Shown one piece after another: positions 8,677 to 18,131 of a DNA stretch of 64,000 nt. Position numbers and translations under genes: made by a program. How positions within the stretch are numbered: the stretch's first letter is position 1; every line of letters starts with the position of its first letter. The notes under the pieces are model-generated. The model was given only the letters and a program-made list of their open reading frames with translations. It ran no database searches and was not told where the DNA came from. The stretch lies in the NCBI RefSeq assembly GCF_048320135.1, contig NZ_CP182947.1, forward strand, positions 2,046,001 through 2,110,000. Reading direction: 5' to 3'. This DNA comes from Ideonella_A sakaiensis_A. GTDB lineage: Bacteria; Pseudomonadota; Gammaproteobacteria; Burkholderiales; Burkholderiaceae_C.

Positions 8677-9356
8677 GGCTCACGCTGCGACGGTGGCTTG
8701 ATCTCGACGCCGGTGATCTCGCCGATCTTGACGTCGGTCAGCGAGGCATTGTTCAGCACGTCGACGCCAGCGGCCGGCATGGCGCCCCGTGCGCCGGTGA
8801 CTCGGCCGACCTCGCCACCTTGCATTTGCAGTCCGGCGCCGACGCTGACGCCACCGCTTGCAGGCTGCTGCGTATCCGATGGCGGGCGCCGCCGCAGCGG
8901 CGTCGCCTGCCCGAGCGCATCGAACAGCCGGTCGCGGTCGTATTCCCAGCGCTGGTCACTCAGTTCGAACGCATTCAAGCGTGCAAGACGATGCAGGCGC
9001 TCGGGCAGCGTCGCTGCGCCCGGCATCGCGACACCGCCGAGCAGAACCGGGATCACCGGCACATCGAGCGTCAGCGCATGGGCCACCTCGGCTGCCACCA
9101 CATCGGCCGGGTCGTCGAGCCGGCGGCTGCCGTCGGCGCGCGCTGCCGACAACCATCCCGGACCGATCAGCACCAGCACCGCGTCGGCGGCAGCCAGCCG
9201 TCGCTCGATCTCGCGCAGGAAGTCGGTTCCCGGCGGGATCGAGTGCAGGTCGAAAAAGCGCGCGACGTCGCCGAAGGCGGCCGCCAGATCGGCTGCAAGC
9301 CGGCCGGCCCAGCCCTGCGCATCGGTGCGACGGTAACTGATGAAGATGCCGCTCAT
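8673..9356 (-). CDS. TIR-domain protein with C-terminal beta-repeat tail
   Basis: 227 residues; ATG 9356 overlaps the upstream stop (ATGA). Residues 1-~148 are a bacterial TIR domain: IFISYRRTDAQGWAGRL, FFDLHSIPPGTDFLREI, AVLVLIGPGWL, RRLDDPADVVAAE90VAHAL and VIPVLLGGVAMP. Glu90 occupies the helix position where the catalytic Glu of NAD-cleaving TIR domains lies; activity is therefore possible but unproven. Residues ~155-168 are a Pro/Gln linker and ~168-219 a Gly/Val/Asn-rich tail (SVGAGLQMQGGEVGRVTG, LNNASLTDVKIGEITGVEI) with beta-strand periodicity, resembling an insertion in the next protein. It is the likely effector of the TIR-NTPase-TPR operon. Confidence 0.85.
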   Translation of the reverse strand: MSGIFISYRRTDAQGWAGRLAADLAAAFGDVARFFDLHSIPPGTDFLREIERRLAAADAVLVLIGPGWLSAARADGSRRLDDPADVVAAEVAHALTLDVPVIPVLLGGVAMPGAATLPERLHRLARLNAFELSDQRWEYDRDRLFDALGQATPLRRRPPSDTQQPASGGVSVGAGLQMQGGEVGRVTGARGAMPAAGVDVLNNASLTDVKIGEITGVEIKPPSQREP

Positions 9357-10156
9357 CGCATCAAATCCTCCGACAAGACCTGTGCATCGTAGGCTTCACG
9401 GCGCACCCGCTGGTCGTAATAGAGCAGCACCAGTGCAATGCCGAGCACCGGCGTGACGAGGCCGAACCCGAGCGACGACAGCCCCATCATCAGCGGCGTG
9501 TCGGCCGGCTCGTCCGCAACCGGGCCCGCGCCGAGCAATTCGGCACCGAACATCAGGCCAACTCCGAACAGAAGAACCGCGATATAGGCGAGCAGCAGCG
9601 GCAGCAACGCAAGGCCTGCGACGCGCCATGCCTGCCCCTTGGTCAGATCGAAGCTGCGGCGGATGGCGCCGGTATTCCTTTTCGCCTCGAGCACGACGAT
9701 GATCGATGTGAACAGGCCGCGCGCACCCAGCCACACACCGGGAATGATCAACAGGATCAACCCAAGACCGATTCCCAGGTACAGGACGGACATTGTCGTC
9801 AGCAGGTACCACCATCGGCGATGGGAGAGGACGCGCGCAAACGAGCGCCGCACCCTCGGCCGGTTGCCGATGCAGATGTCCGAGATTGCGACCGTCAACG
9901 CGCCCGAACTCAGGAACAACGCCAGCAGGTAGATCGGAAACGTGATCAGCATCAGCGGATCCTGCCTGGCGGCCAATATCTCATGGGCAACCAGGATGGG
10001 CAGCACGGGCAATACGCCGCATGCCTGCAGCACCCAGAAATGCTTGCAGAGCACGTGCATGATGTTGCGCAGCAAGCTCGAAGCCGTCTGCTCACCGAGC
10101 ACCGTCGGGGCGTCCGGTGACGTTCGGGCCGCGATCGTTGTTCCGGTTGCGGTCAT
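9353..10156 (-). CDS. Multi-pass membrane protein, first gene of the TIR-NTPase-TPR operon
   Basis: 267 residues from ATG 10156, chosen because GGGAGGG lies 8 nt upstream; a longer open frame exists to 10225 but lacks a site. About six hydrophobic helices (e.g. VLQACGVLPVLPILVAHEIL, LITFPIYLLALFLSSGAL, LTTMSVLYLGIGLGLILLII, LALLPLLLAYIAVLLFGVGL). The block ARGLFTSIIVVLEAKRNTGAIRRSF plus the ending YYDQRVRREAYD resemble the uncharacterised YciC/glycerophosphodiesterase-membrane-domain group, in which the same DQR-x-R-E signature occurs. Its stop overlaps the TIR start by 4 bp, so it is translated with the TIR system. Whether it is a functional part of that system or just a passenger is unknown. 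Confidence 0.7.
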   Translation of the reverse strand: MTATGTTIAARTSPDAPTVLGEQTASSLLRNIMHVLCKHFWVLQACGVLPVLPILVAHEILAARQDPLMLITFPIYLLALFLSSGALTVAISDICIGNRPRVRRSFARVLSHRRWWYLLTTMSVLYLGIGLGLILLIIPGVWLGARGLFTSIIVVLEAKRNTGAIRRSFDLTKGQAWRVAGLALLPLLLAYIAVLLFGVGLMFGAELLGAGPVADEPADTPLMMGLSSLGFGLVTPVLGIALVLLYYDQRVRREAYDAQVLSEDLMR

Positions 10157-10189
10157 GGGCAACCCTCCCTCTGCAACTTGCGGACCCCT

Positions 10190-10218
10190 ATCACACCCCG
10201 ATCCGGCAAAGAATGCAA
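10190..10218 (-). promoter_or_regulatory. Candidate sigma70 promoter of the TIR operon
   Basis: On the minus strand TTGCAT (10218-10213) and TGTGAT (10195-10190) are separated by 17 bp and lie 34 nt upstream of the ATG at 10156. The -10 matches the consensus at four of six positions. This is the only intergenic gap upstream of the four overlapping genes, so the operon promoter should lie here. Confidence 0.35.
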
Positions 10219-10269
10219 TCCCCAAGCGCAGCGATGTTGCGGGAGGGCGAGTGGCGCGCTTGCTCGATG

Positions 10270-11235
10270 CTAGGCGGTGTCCTGCGCCTGCGGCACAGGC
10301 TCATTGGTCCGCGAGCCGTGCGCGTGTGCATAGACCCAGGTGAACTCCGCGCCGAGCAGGAAGATCTGCGCCGAGTAATAGATCCAGACCAGCAATGCGA
10401 CCAGCGAGCCCGCAGCGCCGAAGCCGGAGCCGATGCCGCTGCTGCCGATGTAGAAGCTGATCAGCCACTTGCCGATCGAGAACAGCACCGCGGTCGTCAC
10501 CGCGCCGAGCATCACGTCGCGCCACTCGATGCGCGCGCGCGGCATCAGCTTGTAGATCATCGCGAACATCACGGTGACCAGCGCAAAGCTCAAGACCTGA
10601 TTGACGGCTGCGAGCAGCATTTCCCAGCCCGGCAGCTGCGGCGAGGCCCAGTTCTCGACCGCGGTCAGCACCGCGCTGACGACCAGCGACACGATCATCA
10701 GAAAGCCGATGCCGAGGATCAGGCCGAACGACAGCAGCCGCGTGCGCAACAGGTTGAAGATGCCGCTGCTCCTGCTCGGCGGCACGCGCCAGATGCGGTC
10801 GAGCGCATTCTGCAATTCGCCGAACACCGTCGTCGCACCGATCAGCATCAGCACGACACCGAACAGCGTCGCGGCAATGCCGCCGGCAGGCTTGTTGACG
10901 CTTTCGAGCAGCGACTGGATAGCCGCCGCGCCATCGGCGCCGACCAGCCCTTGCAGCTGGCCGAAGATCTCGCCGCGCGCGGCGTCGTCGCCGAACCAGA
11001 TGCCGGCGATCGAGATCACGATCAGCAGCAGCGGCGCCAGCGAAAACAGCGTGTAGTAGGCGAGCGCCGCGCCCATGCTCGGCGCGCGGTCGTCGACCCA
11101 GGCCTTGACCGCCGCGCGGCCGATGGCCATCGCCTTGCGGTAGCTCGGCAATCCGTGCAGGTCGAGTCCGGTCCGCGGGGCCAGCGCGCCGCTGCGCAGC
11201 CCGTCATGCGTTGCGATCCGCTCACCGCGTCCCAT
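10270..11235 (-). CDS. YihY/BrkB-family inner-membrane protein
   Basis: 321 residues from ATG 11235, which has AAGGAGG at optimal distance; an upstream in-frame ATG at 11268 has no such site. The family block RAPSMGAALAYYTLFSLAPLLLI is followed by further helices (TLFGVVLMLIGATTVFGEL with NALDRIWRVP, LLSFGLILGIGFLMIVSLVV, VTTAVLFSIGKWLISFYIG, FGAAGSLVALLVWIYYSAQIFLLGAEF), the order expected for YihY/UPF0761. These proteins were once called ribonuclease BN by mistake; their function is unsettled. Normal length; stands alone, convergent with nothing nearby and upstream of the TIR operon promoter. Confidence 0.9.
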   Translation of the reverse strand: MGRGERIATHDGLRSGALAPRTGLDLHGLPSYRKAMAIGRAAVKAWVDDRAPSMGAALAYYTLFSLAPLLLIVISIAGIWFGDDAARGEIFGQLQGLVGADGAAAIQSLLESVNKPAGGIAATLFGVVLMLIGATTVFGELQNALDRIWRVPPSRSSGIFNLLRTRLLSFGLILGIGFLMIVSLVVSAVLTAVENWASPQLPGWEMLLAAVNQVLSFALVTVMFAMIYKLMPRARIEWRDVMLGAVTTAVLFSIGKWLISFYIGSSGIGSGFGAAGSLVALLVWIYYSAQIFLLGAEFTWVYAHAHGSRTNEPVPQAQDTA

Positions 11236-11482
11236 CGGGCCTCCTTGCTGCTGGTTGGCTGAGGGCATTCATTCCCCTGTTTTTAGCGGCGACCCGGTGG
11301 ACACGATGTAGGGCAGCTCTTTTGTCCGCTGTCGGACGTTGCCCCCTCTGCCGCGCGCGGCAGCTTCCTACAGCAAGAAGGCACGGCAGACGCTACGCCG
11401 GCAGGGCGCGCGGCGGCAAACTTGCCGTCGGCATTGGCCCCCGGCCCTGCCGTATCCACATCCGACTCGAAGGCAGTTTCCG

Positions 11483-12256
11483 ATGGTCGACACGATCGCG
11501 CTGGTCCAGTTTCAAATCACTCCGTTCGATCCGGCAGGCAATCTTGCGCGGATGGAGGCACATGTCGCCGAAGCTGCTGCCGCCGGCGCGCAGATCGTCG
11601 TCTTTCCGGAAGATGCGGTGACCGGGCCGCTCGATGCGCAGGCCGCCTATGTCGATCACGCGGCCGAGTACCTGGCCTTCTTCCAGCGGCTGGCTGCCCG
11701 CCACTGCATCGACATCGTGCCCGGCAGCTGGACGACGCGCGAAGCAGCGGCGCTGTTCAACACCACGCACTACATCAACAGCGACGGCGGCGTTGCCGGC
11801 AGCTACCGCAAGATCAACCTGTGGCCGACCGAAAAAGCGTTGTTGACGCCGGGCAACGCGGTGTCGGTTTTTCCGACCGCCCATGGCCTGGTCGGGCTGG
11901 TGATCTGCTGGGACCTGTCGTTTGCGCCACTGTTCACCGAGATGAAGCGCCAGGGCGCCGGGCTGGTGATCGCTCCGGCCTACTGGTCGTTCACGCCGCA
12001 GGCGATTGCCGATCCGACGCTGCAGGCAGACGAACTGCAACTGATCGATTCGCTGTGCACCGTGCGCGCATTCGAGAACGATCTCGTCGTCGCCTACTGC
12101 AATGCTGCCGGCGTGCTCGGTGCCGGCACTGCCACGTCGGTGCTGTCGGGCCGCTCTCAGATCTGCCATCCGCTGCTGAAGACCTTGTGCAAGGCGCAGA
12201 ACAATGCCGAGCAGATGCTGATCGGCCAGCTCGCCGGCGCTGCTGTTGCCGCATAA
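11483..12256 (+). CDS. Nitrilase-superfamily carbon-nitrogen hydrolase
   Basis: 257 residues from ATG 11483; the open frame continues upstream to 11339 without coding character. The Glu-Lys-Cys triad is complete: E43 (VVFPEDAVTG), K110 (SYRKINLW) and C142 (VGLVICWDLSF). Length and layout fit amidase/carbamoylase-type branches rather than true nitrilases, which are longer. It precedes the acsA-like gene by 115 bp on the same strand, so it may belong to the same catabolic unit, but the spacing leaves room for a separate promoter. The substrate cannot be read from the sequence. Confidence 0.85.
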   Translation: MVDTIALVQFQITPFDPAGNLARMEAHVAEAAAAGAQIVVFPEDAVTGPLDAQAAYVDHAAEYLAFFQRLAARHCIDIVPGSWTTREAAALFNTTHYINSDGGVAGSYRKINLWPTEKALLTPGNAVSVFPTAHGLVGLVICWDLSFAPLFTEMKRQGAGLVIAPAYWSFTPQAIADPTLQADELQLIDSLCTVRAFENDLVVAYCNAAGVLGAGTATSVLSGRSQICHPLLKTLCKAQNNAEQMLIGQLAGAAVAA

Positions 12257-12371
12257 CCAGCGCGATCGCGCGGCCCGCCAACCGCACGAACCGACCGCTT
12301 CTTGATGGACGTCAATGCCGCGCGACGGCATCGGCCGATGATGGCTTCGAGCCCATCATCAGGAGAGGCCG

Positions 12372-14156
<1,785 letters not shown>

Positions 14157-14160
14157 GCCG

Positions 14161-15162
14161 ATGACCACCAGGAAACTCCACCTCGACCCGGCCCATCTGC
14201 AGCGCCTGCTGCGCGAGATGCTGCGCATCCGCCGCTTCGAGGCGAAATGCGTCGAGCTCTACCAGGCCCAGAAGATCCGCGGCTTCCTGCACTTGTACGA
14301 CGGCGAGGAGCCGATCGCCGTCGGCGTGATGCAGGCCTTGCAGCCGCAGGATGCCGTTGTCGCGACCTATCGCGAACACGGCCATGCGCTGGCCCGCGGC
14401 ATCGGCATGGACGTGCTGTTTGCCGAGATGCTCGGCAAGCAGGAAGGCTGCAGCCGCGGCCGCGGTGGCTCGATGCATTTGTTCGATGCCGAGAGCCGTT
14501 TTTATGGCGGCAATGCCATCGTCGGCGGCGGCCTGCCGCTGGCTGCCGGCATCGCGATGGCCGACCAGCGGCTCGGCCGCAACGCCGTCACGGTCTGCTT
14601 CTTCGGCGAAGGCGCGGTCGGCGAAGGGGCCTTCCACGAAACGATGAACCTCGCCGAACTGTGGAAACTGCCGGTGCTGTTCGTCTGCGAAAACAACCTG
14701 TATGCGATGGGCGTACCGCTGGCCGATGCCGAATCGGAAACCGACATCTGGCGCAAGGCCCAGGCCTACCGCATGCCCGCTGAGGCGGTTGCGGCGATCG
14801 ATCCGATCGAGGTCGAGGCGGCCGCGCAGCGCGCGGTCGAGCATGTGCGCAGTGGCGCCGGGCCCTATTTCCTCGAATGCCGGACCTACCGCTTCCGCGC
14901 CCACTCGATGTTCGATACCCAGGCCTACCGCGAGCGCGGCGAGATCGACGACTGGAAGCAACGCGACCCGATCGAACGGCTGCGCCACTGGCTGGTCGAC
15001 AACCAGCGGCTGAGCGCCGACGAACTGACGCGCATCGATCTCGAGATTGCCGCCGAGATCGAGGTCGCCGTCGCATTCGCCGAGGCCGGCACGCTCGAGC
15101 CGGTCAGCGAACTCGAACGCTTCGTGCTGATGGACCAGGTGCCGCAGGAGCTTGCACGATGA
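14161..15162 (+). CDS. 2-oxoacid dehydrogenase E1 component, alpha subunit
   Basis: 333 residues. Thiamine-diphosphate E1alpha features: LREMLRIRRFEAKCVELYQ, GFLHLYDGEEPIAVG, TYREHGHALARG, GRGGSMHLFD and the cofactor/metal block FFGEGAVGEGAFHETMN...ENN. It decarboxylates a 2-oxoacid (pyruvate most likely) and passes the hydroxyalkyl group to the E2 lipoyl domain. The heterodimeric alpha/beta arrangement is that of pyruvate, acetoin and branched-chain complexes; the sequence alone does not settle the substrate. Overlaps the beta-subunit start by 4 bp. Confidence 0.9.
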   Translation: MTTRKLHLDPAHLQRLLREMLRIRRFEAKCVELYQAQKIRGFLHLYDGEEPIAVGVMQALQPQDAVVATYREHGHALARGIGMDVLFAEMLGKQEGCSRGRGGSMHLFDAESRFYGGNAIVGGGLPLAAGIAMADQRLGRNAVTVCFFGEGAVGEGAFHETMNLAELWKLPVLFVCENNLYAMGVPLADAESETDIWRKAQAYRMPAEAVAAIDPIEVEAAAQRAVEHVRSGAGPYFLECRTYRFRAHSMFDTQAYRERGEIDDWKQRDPIERLRHWLVDNQRLSADELTRIDLEIAAEIEVAVAFAEAGTLEPVSELERFVLMDQVPQELAR

Positions 15163-16148
15163 GCGACGCCAACGCAATCACCTACCGCGAAGGCTGCCGG
15201 CAGGCGATCCGCGCCGCGTTGCTGGCCGACGACCGCTGCTTCGTGATGGGCGAGGACGTCGGCAAATATGGCGGCTGTTATGCGGTGACGAAAGGGCTGC
15301 TCGAGGAATTCGGGCCGAACCGGATCATCGATACGCCGCTGGCCGAAAACGGCTTCGTCGGCATCGGCATCGGCGCGGCAACGGCAGGCCTGCGGCCGAT
15401 CGTCGAGATCATGACCTGCAATTTCAGCCTGCTCGCTCTCGACCAGATCGTCAACAACGCGGCGACGCTGGCGCACATGTCGGGTGGCCAGTTCGCGGTG
15501 CCGGTCGTGATCCGCATGGCCACCGGTGGCGGCCGCCAGCTCGCCGCGCAGCACTCGCACAGTTTCGAGGGCTGGTATGCGCACATACCGGGGCTGAAGG
15601 TGCTGGCGCCGGCAACGGTAGAGGACGCGCGGCACATGCTGGCAGCAGCTGTTGCCGACCCGAACCCGGTGCTGATCTTCGAGCATGTCGTGCTCTACAA
15701 CGAGGAGGCGCCGCTCGACCCGGCGGTGACCGAAGTCGACATCGACAAGGCGCGTTGCCATCGGACCGGCAAGGACCTGAGCATCGTGACCTACGGGATG
15801 GGCCTGAAGAAGTCGCTCGCCGCGGCCGAGCAGCTGGCTGCCGACGGCATCGATGCCGAAGTGATCGACCTGCGCGTGCTGCGCCCGCTCGACGACGCAA
15901 CGATCGTCGAATCGGTGCGCCGCACGCACCGCTGCGTGATCGTCGACGAAGGCTGGAAAAGCGGCTCGCTGTCGGCCGAGATCAGCGCACGGCTGGTCGA
16001 GCAGGCCTTCCACGATCTCGATGCGCCGATCGCCCGCGTCTGCAGCCGCGAGGTGCCGGTGCCGTATGCGGCCCACCTCGAGGAAGCGACGCTGCCGCAG
16101 GTTTCCGACATCGTCGCTGCCGCGCGCCGGCTGGTGCAGGGCTCATGA
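15159..16148 (+). CDS. 2-oxoacid dehydrogenase E1 component, beta subunit
   Basis: 329 residues starting with the ATGA overlap at 15159. It shows the transketolase-like pyrimidine domain (TYREGCRQAIRAAL, FVMGEDVGKYGG, FGPNRIIDTPLAENGFVGIG) and the C-terminal domain (DLSIVTYGMGLKKSLAAAEQL, EVIDLRVLRPLD, DEGWKSGS). Forms the alpha2beta2 thiamine-diphosphate enzyme with the gene upstream. QLAAQHSHSFEGWYAHIPGL is the block in which pyruvate-type enzymes carry similar residues. Confidence 0.9.
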   Translation: MSDANAITYREGCRQAIRAALLADDRCFVMGEDVGKYGGCYAVTKGLLEEFGPNRIIDTPLAENGFVGIGIGAATAGLRPIVEIMTCNFSLLALDQIVNNAATLAHMSGGQFAVPVVIRMATGGGRQLAAQHSHSFEGWYAHIPGLKVLAPATVEDARHMLAAAVADPNPVLIFEHVVLYNEEAPLDPAVTEVDIDKARCHRTGKDLSIVTYGMGLKKSLAAAEQLAADGIDAEVIDLRVLRPLDDATIVESVRRTHRCVIVDEGWKSGSLSAEISARLVEQAFHDLDAPIARVCSREVPVPYAAHLEEATLPQVSDIVAAARRLVQGS

Positions 16149-16176
16149 CCACAGACCGCACGACCGGCACCGCACG

Positions 16177-17394
16177 ATGAGCAGCAGCAGCGACTTCCTG
16201 ATGCCCTCGCTCGGCGCCGACATGGAGGCCGGCAAGGTCGTCGAGTGGCATGTGCACGAGGGCGACCACGTGCGGTCCGGCGACATCGTCTGCGTCGTCG
16301 AGACACACAAGGGTGCGATCGATGTCGAATGTTTTCTCGACGGCGTGATCGGCGACCTCGCGCCACTCGGCAAATCGATGCTGGTCGGCGATGTGCTGGC
16401 CCATGTGCAGGCCGAAGGCGCAGCGCCGGCCGCGCCGCCGCAGACGCCAGCGCCGGCGCCGGCCCGGCAGCCAGATGCCGAGCCCGAAGCACCGCCGCAG
16501 CCGATCGCCGCGGCACGGCCTGCTCCGCCGCCGCCAGTGGCCGCAGCGGGCAGCCGCCGCGTCAGGGCGAGCCCGGCGGCACGCAGGCTGGCGGAAGAAC
16601 TCGGCGTCGCCCTCGACGGGCTGGTCGGCCACGGCGTCGATGGCGGCCTGACGCTGGCCGACATCCGCGCTTTGGCCACTGCCGGCCAGGCCGCTGCCGT
16701 CCGCCCGGCGCGCGGCTTCGACCCGGCGCAGATGCGCCAGGCGATCGGGTCGGCGATGGCCAAGGCGAAACGCGAGATCCCGCACTATTACCTCGCGAGC
16801 ACTGTCGACTTCGGCGCCGCCGCCGACTGGGTCGAGGCCTACAACGCCGACCGCGATCCGGCCGAGCGGCTGTTGCCGGCGGTGCTGCTGCTGAAAGCCT
16901 CCGCCCGGGCGCTGGCCGAGGTGCCGCAGTTGAACGGCAGCTGGGTCAATGGCGGCTTCGTGCCAGGTCCGGGTGTCCATCTCGGCTGGGCGGTTTCATT
17001 GCGCGGTGGCGGGCTGATCGCGCCGGCGATCCACGACGCCGATCGGCAACCGCTGCCGGCACTGATGACGGCGCTGCGCGACCTCGTGCAGCGCGCGCGC
17101 AGCGGCGGCCTGCGCAGTTCGGAGATGAGTGATGCCACCGCCACCGTAACCAGCCTCGGCGACCGCGGCGCCGACAACGTATTCGGCGTGATCGTGCCGC
17201 CGCAGGTTGCGCTGATCGGTTTCGGCCGCATCGTGCAGCGGCCCTGGGTCGTCGACGGCCGGATCGCCGCCCGGCCCGTGGTGCAGGTCAGCCTCGCCGG
17301 CGACCACCGCGCGAGCGACGGCCATCTCGGCGGCCGCTTGCTGGCCGCCATCGACGCCGCGCTGCAGCAACCTGACCGACTCGACGACCAGTGA
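16177..17394 (+). CDS. Dihydrolipoamide acyltransferase E2 (lipoyl - peripheral-subunit-binding - catalytic)
   Basis: 405 residues from ATG 16177; longer open frame upstream lies inside E1beta. Residues ~5-78 are one lipoyl domain with lipoylated K45 (VETHKGAIDVE), then an Ala/Pro linker, a peripheral-subunit-binding domain at ~127-168 (RVRASPAARRLAEELG, DGGLTLADIRAL) and the trimeric catalytic domain ending with the active-site D376-H377-RASDG. The binding domain implies an E3 partner, yet no dihydrolipoamide dehydrogenase gene follows; the usual housekeeping E3 may serve. The next gene, 10 nt on, is an acyl carrier protein. Confidence 0.9.
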   Translation: MSSSSDFLMPSLGADMEAGKVVEWHVHEGDHVRSGDIVCVVETHKGAIDVECFLDGVIGDLAPLGKSMLVGDVLAHVQAEGAAPAAPPQTPAPAPARQPDAEPEAPPQPIAAARPAPPPPVAAAGSRRVRASPAARRLAEELGVALDGLVGHGVDGGLTLADIRALATAGQAAAVRPARGFDPAQMRQAIGSAMAKAKREIPHYYLASTVDFGAAADWVEAYNADRDPAERLLPAVLLLKASARALAEVPQLNGSWVNGGFVPGPGVHLGWAVSLRGGGLIAPAIHDADRQPLPALMTALRDLVQRARSGGLRSSEMSDATATVTSLGDRGADNVFGVIVPPQVALIGFGRIVQRPWVVDGRIAARPVVQVSLAGDHRASDGHLGGRLLAAIDAALQQPDRLDDQ

Positions 17395-17404
17395 GGCAAA
17401 CAAG

Positions 17405-17656
17405 ATGAATGAAACCGATATCCGCAAGATGGCCGCCGACGTGCTCGCCGGCATCGCGCCCGAAGCCGATCTGTCGACCGTCGGTGACGACGAAGACCTG
17501 CGCGAGGCACTCGACCTCGATTCGATGGACTTCCTCAATTTCCTGATCGGCATCAGCGAACGCAGCGGGCGCAAGATCCCGGAAGCCGACGCACCGAGGC
17601 TGCAGACGATGCGCGGCCTGATCGGTTATCTGCAAGGCGCCAACGCCAACGCCTGA
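17405..17656 (+). CDS. Stand-alone acyl carrier protein in the 2-oxoacid dehydrogenase operon
   Basis: 83 residues. The phosphopantetheine site is LDLDS40MDFLNF, within the four-helix ACP layout (ADVLAGIAPEADLS, then helix 2 and the final MRGLIGYLQG). It follows the E2 stop by 10 nt and is thus cotranscribed. It differs from fatty-acid AcpP (which has the DSLD motif and an acidic helix 2); here the sequence is DSMD. Its position after E2 suggests that the acyl group made by the dehydrogenase may be transferred to this carrier instead of, or besides, CoA. Confidence 0.9.
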   Translation: MNETDIRKMAADVLAGIAPEADLSTVGDDEDLREALDLDSMDFLNFLIGISERSGRKIPEADAPRLQTMRGLIGYLQGANANA

Positions 17657-17780
17657 CGCGGCCGGGCTGACAGGTCCGGCAGGGCGACCGGCGCTGCCAC
17701 CGCTGCCTGCCGCCGTGGCGGATCGGCGACGATGTCGTGCGGCCGACGCCCGCAGCAGCGAATCCGGGCGAAGATGACGC

Positions 17781-18131
17781 ATGCTCGAGGCACTGACCCT
17801 GTTGCTGCTGTTCCAGTTGCTTGGCGAAGCCATTGCCTATCTGCTGCAGCTGCCGCTGCCCGGCCCGGTGATCGGCATGCTCGGCCTGTTCCTGTGCTGG
17901 CCGATGCTCGGGCGCTGGAAGGAGCGGGTCGAGACGCTCGGCGTCGGGCTGTTGAGCCACCTCGGGCTGCTGTTCGTGCCGGCCGGCGTCGGCGTGATGC
18001 TGCACCTCGATCTGCTCGCCGCCTGGTGGGGCCCGCTGTTGTTCGTGCTGGTCGCGAGCACCGCACTGACGATGGCGCTGACAGTGTGGATCTTCAGCCG
18101 GCTGCAGGCGTGGCGAAGCCGGAAGCCATGA
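17781..18131 (+). CDS. lrgA: LrgA/CidA-family membrane protein
   Basis: 116 residues, four hydrophobic segments. Family signature: LFQLLGEAIAYLLQLPLPGPVIGMLGLF, followed by LLSHLGLLFVPAGVGVM. Its stop overlaps the start of the LrgB gene (ATGA, 18128-18131). LrgA/LrgB pairs were first described as holin-like modulators of murein hydrolases; homologous pairs in Bacillus and Streptococcus import pyruvate. The position 125 bp after a 2-oxoacid dehydrogenase operon favours the pyruvate-uptake reading here. Confidence 0.9.
   Translation: MLEALTLLLLFQLLGEAIAYLLQLPLPGPVIGMLGLFLCWPMLGRWKERVETLGVGLLSHLGLLFVPAGVGVMLHLDLLAAWWGPLLFVLVASTALTMALTVWIFSRLQAWRSRKP

Noticed and set aside
6281..10156. Complete defence island or mobile element around the TIR operon
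   Set aside because: No integrase, transposase, repeats, tRNA or other defence gene flanks it; base composition by eye matches the neighbours.
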